64,000 bases of DNA from positions 3,217,001 through 3,281,000 of the forward strand of contig NZ_LT608328.1 of assembly GCF_900095795.1 (NCBI RefSeq), read 5' to 3'. The DNA comes from Petrimonas mucosa. GTDB taxonomy: Bacteria > Bacteroidota > Bacteroidia > Bacteroidales > Dysgonomonadaceae. Position 1 is the stretch's first letter. Every line of letters begins with the position of its first letter. Positions 13,361 through 21,100 of the stretch are shown piece after piece. Made by a program: the position numbers and the translations under genes. Below the pieces are notes generated by a model. The model searched no databases and was not told the origin of the DNA. It saw nothing but the letters and a program-made list of their open reading frames with translations.

Positions 13361-15823
13361 ATGAACATCTCTTACAATTGGTTGAAAGAGTACCTGCAAT
13401 TCGATCTTTCACCACAGGAAACAGCTGTAGCACTCACATCCATCGGTCTGGAGACAGGCGGAGTGGAGGAAATTCAAACCATCAGGGGGGGCTTGGAAGG
13501 GTTGGTTATCGGCAAGGTGCTGACCTGTGTTCCCCATCCCAATTCCGACCACCTGCACCTGACCACCGTAACCATAGGGAACGATGCGGAGCCGTTGAAG
13601 ATTGTCTGCGGTGCTCCCAACGTGGCTGCCGGACAAAAAGTGGTGGTTGCCACTGTAGGCACGAAGTTGTATTTTGGAGACGACGAGATTACCATCAAGC
13701 GTTCCAAGATCCGGGGCGAAGAGTCATTCGGGATGATCTGTGCAGAAGACGAGATCGGGATCGGAAACTCACACGACGGAATCATTGTTCTACCAGACGA
13801 TGCGGAAGTCGGCATGCCGGCCAAGGAGTATTACAATGTGAAGAGCGATTTCGTACTGGAGGTAGATATCACACCCAACCGTGTAGATGCTGCATCGCAC
13901 TACGGAGTTGCACGCGACCTGGCTGCCTACCTGAAGCAGAACGGGAAACCCTTCTCGCTGACGAAACCGTCGGTTGAAGCATTCAAAACAGATAGACCGG
14001 AAGGAGGAATTGATGTGGTGGTAGAGAACAGCACCGCCTGTCCGCGCTATTCCGGATTGACAATTCGTGGCGTAACCGTGAAGGAGAGCCCCGATTGGTT
14101 AAAAAACAGGCTTTCGGCTATCGGGTTACGTCCCATCAACAATATAGTGGACATCACCAACTTCATCCTTCATGAAACCGGGCATCCGATGCACGCTTTC
14201 GATGCAGACCAGATCGAGGGCGACAAGGTTATTGTCCGCACACTCCCCGAGAAGAGCAGATTCACAACGCTCGACGAACAGGAGCGTGAGCTAAGCGAAA
14301 ACGACCTGATGATCTGCAATGTGAAGGAGGGTATGTGTATTGCCGGGGTTTTCGGCGGATTGAAGTCGGGAGTGACCGAAAGCACGAAAGATATCTTCCT
14401 CGAGTCGGCCTACTTCAACCCCACCTGGGTTCGGAAAACGGCTCGCCGTCACGGTTTGAGCACCGATTCGTCATTCCGTTTCGAGCGGGGTGCCGATCCC
14501 TCCAACACCGTCTATGTACTGAAACGGGCCGCCTTGCTCATCAAGGAGATTGCCGGCGGTGAGATTGAAGGCGAGATACGCGATATCTACCCTGCAGAGA
14601 TAAAACGGGCCGAGGTAGTGCTGTCACTTCGCAAAGTCAATTCACTTATCGGAAAAGCAATCCCGAAAGAGGTGATCAGCAGTATCCTCCAGAGCCTGGA
14701 GATCGAAACGGTTAACGAAACGGAAGAGGAGTTGACCCTAAGCATCCCCACCTACCGGGTAGATGTTACCCGCGATGTGGATGTGATCGAGGATATCCTC
14801 CGCATTTACGGGTACAACAACGTCGATTTCAGCGATTCACTGAAGGCTAACCTGTCGTATCACACACCCACCGACCGAAAACATAAACTGCAGACACTTA
14901 TCTCGGAACAGTTAACGGCAAGCGGGTTCTACGAAATCATGAACAACTCGCTCACCCGGAAATCCTATTATGAAAATAATGCCGATTTTCCGGAGCGGAA
15001 TGGGGTGAAACTGATCAACCCGTTGAGCAGCGACCTGGGGGTAATGCGCCAGACACTACTCTACGGGGGACTGGAGAGTATTGCCTACAACCGTAACAGG
15101 AAACGATACGACCTCCGTTTCTATGAATTCGGCAACTGTTACTTCTTTGATGCGGAGAGGAGAAACGGCGACAAGATCCTGTCGGGTTATTCCGAAGAGA
15201 CCCACCTCGCTCTCTGGATCTGTGGCGAAAGTCACCCTAAAAACTGGGCGGCAGAGCAGAAGGCAACTTCTGTTTTTCAACTGAAGGCCTATATCGAAAA
15301 TATCCTGACCAGGATGGGAGCCACCCTCAACCAGGTCACCGTTGAACCTGCCCAGTCGGGAATCTACGCTTCAGGAATGAATATCCGGATCAACCATCAA
15401 CAGATCGGAAGCTTCGGGATCGTCACGGACGAGATATTGAAGCAGTTCGATATCGATACCGATCTCTTCTTTGCAGAGATAAACTGGGATATGCTGTTGA
15501 AAGTGACCGCATCCAACGAAGTCCGTTTTACCGAAATATCCAGATTCCCCGCCGTCAGCCGCGACCTGGCACTGCTTGTGGATAAGAACGTCACCTTTGC
15601 AGCCATTGAAGAGTCGGCGAGAAGAACTGAACGCAAACTGCTGAAGGAGGTATCGCTGTTTGATGTTTACGAAGGAAAAAACCTGCCGGAAGGCAAAAAA
15701 TCGTATGCAGTGAACTTTCTACTGCAGGATAACGAAAAGACCCTCAACGACAAACAGATCGACGCCGTCATGCAAAGGATACGGCAAAATTTGGAGAAGG
15801 AGCTGGGGGCGGTCTTAAGATAA
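13361..15823 (+). CDS. pheT: phenylalanine--tRNA ligase beta subunit
   Basis: An 820-residue beta subunit of the alpha2-beta2 phenylalanyl-tRNA synthetase. Visible in order are the N-terminal MNISYNWLKEYL, an EMAP-like tRNA-binding domain (GKVLTCVPHPNSDHLHL, about residues 47-63), B3/B4 editing domain, B5 domain, the catalytic-like core (RFEFGNCY-type segment) and a C-terminal FDX-ACB domain (FPAVSRDLALLVD, near 730). The frame extends upstream into the DUF418 gene, but ATG 13361 fits the family start exactly. pheS is not in the window, so the two subunits are encoded apart, as is common in this phylum. Confidence 0.97.
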   Translation: MNISYNWLKEYLQFDLSPQETAVALTSIGLETGGVEEIQTIRGGLEGLVIGKVLTCVPHPNSDHLHLTTVTIGNDAEPLKIVCGAPNVAAGQKVVVATVGTKLYFGDDEITIKRSKIRGEESFGMICAEDEIGIGNSHDGIIVLPDDAEVGMPAKEYYNVKSDFVLEVDITPNRVDAASHYGVARDLAAYLKQNGKPFSLTKPSVEAFKTDRPEGGIDVVVENSTACPRYSGLTIRGVTVKESPDWLKNRLSAIGLRPINNIVDITNFILHETGHPMHAFDADQIEGDKVIVRTLPEKSRFTTLDEQERELSENDLMICNVKEGMCIAGVFGGLKSGVTESTKDIFLESAYFNPTWVRKTARRHGLSTDSSFRFERGADPSNTVYVLKRAALLIKEIAGGEIEGEIRDIYPAEIKRAEVVLSLRKVNSLIGKAIPKEVISSILQSLEIETVNETEEELTLSIPTYRVDVTRDVDVIEDILRIYGYNNVDFSDSLKANLSYHTPTDRKHKLQTLISEQLTASGFYEIMNNSLTRKSYYENNADFPERNGVKLINPLSSDLGVMRQTLLYGGLESIAYNRNRKRYDLRFYEFGNCYFFDAERRNGDKILSGYSEETHLALWICGESHPKNWAAEQKATSVFQLKAYIENILTRMGATLNQVTVEPAQSGIYASGMNIRINHQQIGSFGIVTDEILKQFDIDTDLFFAEINWDMLLKVTASNEVRFTEISRFPAVSRDLALLVDKNVTFAAIEESARRTERKLLKEVSLFDVYEGKNLPEGKKSYAVNFLLQDNEKTLNDKQIDAVMQRIRQNLEKELGAVLR

Positions 15824-15852
15824 CTATTTTAAAGAAGGGCAATTGCAAAAAT

Positions 15853-16563
15853 ATGGGAAGAGCATTTGAATACAGAAAAGCGACAAAGCTGAAACGGTGG
15901 GGCAACATGGCCCGCGTATTCACAAAATTGGGGAAACAGATAACCATTGCCGCACGTGACGGCGGTCCCGATCCTGAGAACAATCCCCGCCTGCGTGTAC
16001 TGATTCAGCAGGCAAAGAAGGAGAACATGCCGAAGGAGAATGTCGAGCGTGCCATAAAAAAGGCGACCGACAAGAATGTCTCCGACTACAAGGAGATGGT
16101 CTACGAAGGGTACGGGCCTTACGGTGTAGCCATTGTGGTTGAGACCGCAACCGACAACCCCACCCGTACAGTGGCAAATATCAGGAGTTACTTCAACAAA
16201 CATGGCGGATCATTGGGCACCTCGGGGAGCCTCGAGTTCCTGTTTGATCACAAATGTGTTTTCAAGATATCTCCGAAAGAGGGCGTATCGCTGGAAGATC
16301 TCGAACTGGAGCTGATCGACTACGGAGTCGACGAGGTGGAGGAAGATGAAGGCGATATCATCCTTTATGGCGAATTCAAGTCCTATTCAGATATTCAATC
16401 CTATCTCGAAGAGAACGGTTTCGAGATCCATTCGGCCGAATTCGAACGTATTCCGCGCGACACAAAGACGCTTACCGAGGAGCAACGCGCACAGATTGAA
16501 AAACTGCTCGAAAAGTTTGAAGAGGACGACGACGTGCAGAATGTTTTCCACAATATGGAATAG
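15853..16563 (+). CDS. yebC: YebC/PmpR-family (TACO1-like) protein
   Basis: A 236-residue protein of the YebC family, described in different bacteria as transcription regulators or as ribosome-associated factors that help translate proline-rich stretches. The family start (MGRAFEYRKATKLKRWGNMARVF) is a slightly altered form of the usual GHSKWANIKHRK segment, and ENPRLRVLIQQAKKENMPKENVERAI-type sequence follows. It lies 29 bases after pheT on the same strand and is probably co-transcribed. Length is normal. Confidence 0.93.
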   Translation: MGRAFEYRKATKLKRWGNMARVFTKLGKQITIAARDGGPDPENNPRLRVLIQQAKKENMPKENVERAIKKATDKNVSDYKEMVYEGYGPYGVAIVVETATDNPTRTVANIRSYFNKHGGSLGTSGSLEFLFDHKCVFKISPKEGVSLEDLELELIDYGVDEVEEDEGDIILYGEFKSYSDIQSYLEENGFEIHSAEFERIPRDTKTLTEEQRAQIEKLLEKFEEDDDVQNVFHNME

Positions 16564-16587
16564 GAGTGGCTTATAAAAAGCCACTCC
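16563..16587. terminator. hairpin between yebC and meaB
   Basis: A 10-base-pair inverted repeat (16563-16572 with 16578-16587) with a five-base AT loop directly after the yebC stop codon, between convergent genes. No T-run follows on either strand, so it may be a weak or bidirectional terminator. Confidence 0.4.
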
Positions 16588-16600
16588 CAAAGAGACCGGT

Positions 16601-17710
16601 TCATCTGGTCGAGTAGTACCTCTCCAACGCCTCTTTCGCCGCCATGAAGGAGCTCTTTCGTGCCGATAGCACATCCTCTTCCAACTGCGGCATCAGTTTC
16701 TCAATTTCGGCATTCTTGTAGAAGTCGTTCCGCAAACGCTCGTTGATCGTCTCGTACATCCAGAATTTCGACTGCTTGTTGCGACGGATGTCGAAATAGC
16801 CATTCTCCTTCACAAATGAGACATAACGGTGGATCATATCCCATACCTGATCAATACCCAGCGCGTAATAGCCCGAGTAAGTCAACACCTCGGGCGACCA
16901 ACCCGACTCGGGAAGCGGAAAGAGATGCAGAGCATTGCGGAGTTGCGTCTGCGCCATCCTGGCCTTTTCCAGGTTGTCGCCATCGGCCTTGTTGATTACA
17001 ATACCGTCGGCCATCTCCATGATACCCCGTTTGATCCCCTGCAGCTCATCGCCAGTTCCGGCAAGCTGGATCAGGAGGAAGAAATCGACCATCGAGTGGA
17101 CAGCCGTTTCAGACTGACCTACCCCGACAGTTTCCACAAAAATATAGTCGAACCCTGCAGCCTCACACAACACAATGGTCTCGCGTGTTTTACGGGCTAC
17201 ACCCCCCAACGAGCCTGCCGAGGGTGAAGGTCTGATAAATGCATTCTTCTCAACCGACAACTTCTCCATCCGGGTCTTGTCACCGAGGATGCTACCCTTG
17301 GTCCGTTCACTCGACGGGTCAATTGCCAGAACGGCCAGTTTATGTCCCTTCCCGATCAGGTGCATGCCAAAAGCATCAATGGAGGTGCTCTTGCCTGCAC
17401 CCGGAACACCCGTGATTCCAACGCGGATAGAGTTTCCTGAATAGGGAAGAGCCTGCTCGATGATGGCCTGGGCCATCTCCTGATGCTCCGGCAGCGAACT
17501 CTCCACCAGGGTTACCGCCTGACTGAGCAGGGCAATATTGCCCGAGAGTATCCCCTCTACAAATTCCTGAACCGAATACTCTTTCCGTTGCCGCTTCCTG
17601 CGGAGATTGAGATAAGGATTGATACTGGGGGGTTGAGCCACCCCTTTGTTGACCGTCAAACCCAGGTAGGAGGGATCGTTTTCCGGATGATGCATATCAC
17701 TTGCCGTCAC
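16601..17710 (-). CDS. meaB: methylmalonyl-CoA mutase-associated GTPase MeaB
   Basis: A 369-residue G3E-type P-loop GTPase that protects and gates cobalamin loading of methylmalonyl-CoA mutase. The Walker A GVPGAGKS is at residues 101-108, and SERTKGSILGDKTRM, ETVGVGQSE and NKADGDN (guanine specificity) follow in family order. The mutase genes are not in this window. The stop codon of the upstream DUF1573 gene overlaps its start by four bases, implying translational coupling. Propionate/succinate metabolism via methylmalonyl-CoA is typical of Bacteroidota. Confidence 0.95.
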   Translation of the reverse strand: MTASDMHHPENDPSYLGLTVNKGVAQPPSINPYLNLRRKRQRKEYSVQEFVEGILSGNIALLSQAVTLVESSLPEHQEMAQAIIEQALPYSGNSIRVGITGVPGAGKSTSIDAFGMHLIGKGHKLAVLAIDPSSERTKGSILGDKTRMEKLSVEKNAFIRPSPSAGSLGGVARKTRETIVLCEAAGFDYIFVETVGVGQSETAVHSMVDFFLLIQLAGTGDELQGIKRGIMEMADGIVINKADGDNLEKARMAQTQLRNALHLFPLPESGWSPEVLTYSGYYALGIDQVWDMIHRYVSFVKENGYFDIRRNKQSKFWMYETINERLRNDFYKNAEIEKLMPQLEEDVLSARKSSFMAAKEALERYYSTR

Positions 17711-18096
17711 TGCTTTCTTGGAGTTACATTCCCTTTTATCGACAGGACATATACGGTGTCGGGGACGTTGGTATAAACAGTTATGGTCTTATTAAAGGTG
17801 CCCGGACGCGAGGTGGTTGAATAGGTGGCATCAATCTTGCCGCTCTTTCCGGGGAGTATCGGTTCTTTCGTATAACTCGGGGTGGTGCAGCCACACGATG
17901 CGGAAACACGCTGAATGATCAGGGGACTTTTTCCGGTGTTGGTAAACTCGAACTGCGTGGATACGGCCCCTATCTCTTCCTTGATCGTCCCGAAGTCGTG
18001 GACGGTCTTCTTGAATTGCATATCAGGAGCAGATTGCGAGAAGGCCATACTGCTCAACACGAAAGCGAAAAAAAGGAGAAAACTTGTTCTTTTCAT
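17707..18096 (-). CDS. secreted DUF1573 protein
   Basis: A 129-residue protein with an N-terminal signal peptide (MKRTSFLLFFAFVLSSMAFS) and one DUF1573 domain of Ig-like fold, recognised by VHDFGTIKEE and SASCGCTTPSY. DUF1573 proteins are abundant in the Bacteroidota periplasm or outer surface and their function is unknown. The start at 18096 is chosen because the signal peptide begins there; upstream in-frame codons to 18141 do not look coding. Its end overlaps meaB by four bases. Confidence 0.85.
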   Translation of the reverse strand: MKRTSFLLFFAFVLSSMAFSQSAPDMQFKKTVHDFGTIKEEIGAVSTQFEFTNTGKSPLIIQRVSASCGCTTPSYTKEPILPGKSGKIDATYSTTSRPGTFNKTITVYTNVPDTVYVLSIKGNVTPRKQ

Positions 18097-18138
18097 ATTT
18101 CTGTCTTGTTTCTGATGAATCATCAAAACTTTCTGACA

Positions 18139-18146
18139 CAAAAATA
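18139..18146 (-). promoter_or_regulatory. -7 promoter element upstream of the DUF1573-meaB pair
   Basis: Reverse-strand TATTTTTG matches TAnnTTTG, about 43 bases before the DUF1573 ATG. No clear -33 element. Confidence 0.4.
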
Positions 18147-18199
18147 ACCAATTCGTTTAAAAGGGCCCGCCATTTAACGATAATTATTTCTATTCCCCA

Positions 18200-21100
18200 T
18201 CACCGGACAGTCACCCTTGTGGCTGCAGTGTGCGACCTGAACTCGGGTGCATAGATGCACTGGAGGGTGGTAATCCCGTTGGAGTAATCCCCACTCCGGG
18301 TAACAAAGAGTGCATATTCGAAGAGGTAGGTTCCCCTGGGCAGCAGGTCGAAATAGAGATTAACCGAAGCATCCTTCGGAGCCTGGTAACAGGCGATCCC
18401 CCCGTTCCACCTCATACCCGACAACTGTTCCTGAGGCTCAAAAGCTGCGGAATAGAGATCCTTCAGATGTACAAACTCCATGTCGCGATCGGTACGGACG
18501 GTCAGACGCACGACCACCTTGTCGCCCACCTTCAGCTGACGGGACGGACCGACAGGCAGCAGTTTTCTGCCCGTAGCGTCGGTCTCTTCCACAAACAACA
18601 TTTTCTCCACATTGAGCGGACCGCCGGTTTTCGTTATCTTGTCCAGATCTTCATAGTACTGCCAGTAGAGGGCGCCCCACGCCGGAGCATTACCCCAATT
18701 TTCAACTTTAACGCTTCCCATCTGCGGGGTAATCTCGGGGTTATGCCACATCTCCTTGAAATAGCCTGTTCCCTCCTCCTGTCGACTTGGTTTCAACACA
18801 TTTCCCCCCACCGTTACCGTTGTGCGGTTCTCACCCGAGAACCAGTCGCTCCCCGTACTTAACAGGGCATAAACGGCATCCATCGTGGCATGGGTAGACT
18901 CCCACAGTTGCGTCTGCTTCTGCTTCAGCAGCCATCTTTTCATACTCTCCATCTCGTGCTGGGTTGATCCACCGATACGGAACGCATCCATAATGAAGGT
19001 GTGTACCGATACGGCCGATTGCGACATGAAGAGATGGGCGCGGTTGTTGGCCCAGAACATGCCCGACTCCCCGGAAATGGTGGCGTGTTCGCGGTACGAT
19101 TTCAGGATATCCGCCACAATATCGTCTCTTCCCACATTATCCATCAGGGGAACAATCAACGAACGCTCATAGAGACCGGCCAGGGTCCAGTTCTTCTCGA
19201 TCACCGACATGTAAAAATCTACCATCTCACGGGTGGCGGGGTCGAGCGGATACTCACCATAGGCCGAACGGACATAGAGATATTCCAGATCGGCCACAGG
19301 AATGGTCCTGATCTTCCGCCAGTCGCTGTTCCCCCTCTTCAGCTGTTCAAACATCCGGAGTGCCTCACCGTCGATATATGCAATCGCCTTTGCCTGCATC
19401 ATCCGGAGATCATCATCCTGCCCTTCCACATTCAATGCATCCAGGCGACTAAATCCAAACAGGATATATTGCGTGATGCTCCGGCTCGGATTAAACCCCT
19501 TGAACCAGCTCCAGCCTCCTGACGAAGTTTGCAGCTCGCCGAGCTTCTCCACGGCTTGCCGTGTCAGGTTATGGCTCCGGTTGATATCGAACAGCAGTGC
19601 CAGTCGCTGTCTCTGTTCAGATTCACTTTTCGCCTCAACCACCCAGGGGGTCTCTTCCAGCAACATCCCCTTCAGTTCCGGGTTCTTTTCAAGATTCGAC
19701 AACAACGTTCCGGTGTCACCTCCCCCCTTTTTCCAGGCATCGATCATGGCCGACACTTTCGGGTAGGTTTTCGAGATATGCTGCCCGAGCAGATTGGCAT
19801 AACAGGCTGCAAACCATGAAACAGCATTGTCGCTGTCGGGTGTACCCAGAACGGGCAGGGCCTGTACGGCATACCAGGCTGGATTGGATGCAAACTCCAA
19901 CATCAACCGGTAATCCTCAACAGTTGGCGAACTCCTGTTTACCATCTTCTCCATCGTGAAAATGGCGGACTGGTTTCCGTTCACATCCATCGGCATGCTT
20001 TCGGTAACAAGCATCCGGTTGGGCAACACCGCCAGCAGATTTTGCTCCCCGTCGCTGAACGATTCGCTCTGGGCGATGATCCTGACGCCGACAAGATCGA
20101 TCCTGTCGGGTACCTCGAAGGTCCATGACGCATCGACAGAGGCGTCGGGAGCTACCGAGAAGGGTTGTTGCTGCGATGCACCCGACGGCAACGGTTCATC
20201 CGTAAGCGGGTCGAACAGGATGATGCGGGCTGTTCCGCTGATCGTGGTATCGGAGAGATTGCTGATCTTTGCCGGGATAGTCACCACATCTCCATGGCGG
20301 AGGAATCTCGGCATATTGGGCGTCACCATCAACTCCTTCTGCGACACGACAACCGCTTCGACCTCACCGCTGTTCAACTTGCGGTCGTGCGCCAGCACCC
20401 GGAAGCGCCAGCGGGTATTGCTTTCCGGGACGGTGAACGAGAGTTGTGTCTCGCCCCTCTCATTTGTCCTCAGTTGCGGGAAGAAGAATGCCGTTTCGTT
20501 GAAATTGCGACGGATCTGGACCGGAGCCGGTGCCTCTCCGGCGCCATCCTCCCCACTGACATCACTCTCTGCCACCACGACACCATAGGCCTCCATCTGT
20601 ACATTTCCCATTTTCGACATCCCCCTGACCATCATCCTGCCCGAACTCCCCAGCGAAAAGTCGAACCAGTTCAGCCGGTCGAAAGCAAGCGGATCCACAT
20701 CCCTGAAGGGAAGAAGAGCATAACCCTGAATCCCCCGCAGGTCGAACGACCTGTCGCGTTGCAGTGGAATTGCAGCTCTTGCAGTATGGAGGCGCGACAG
20801 ATTCAATATCCATCGGGGAGATGGAGCGATCCGGTCGAGCGAGAAATCGTAGAGCGATGCCAACACCTCCGCATCGGCAGCCCCCCCTTCGGCATTCCTC
20901 ACCGTCAACCGCCACTCCTCAACGCCACCGGGACGGATCTTGTCGCGGAAAACATCCAGCTTCACCTCCAGTCCCTTTTTTTCATCTACCGGAAGCAGCC
21001 GTGCCGAATGGTTATAAAACTGCTCCTCCTTCACGTAGGTCAGCATCAACTCCACTCCCTCACCATAACTGGCTTTGTAGGGTATGGAGAACAAGCGGTT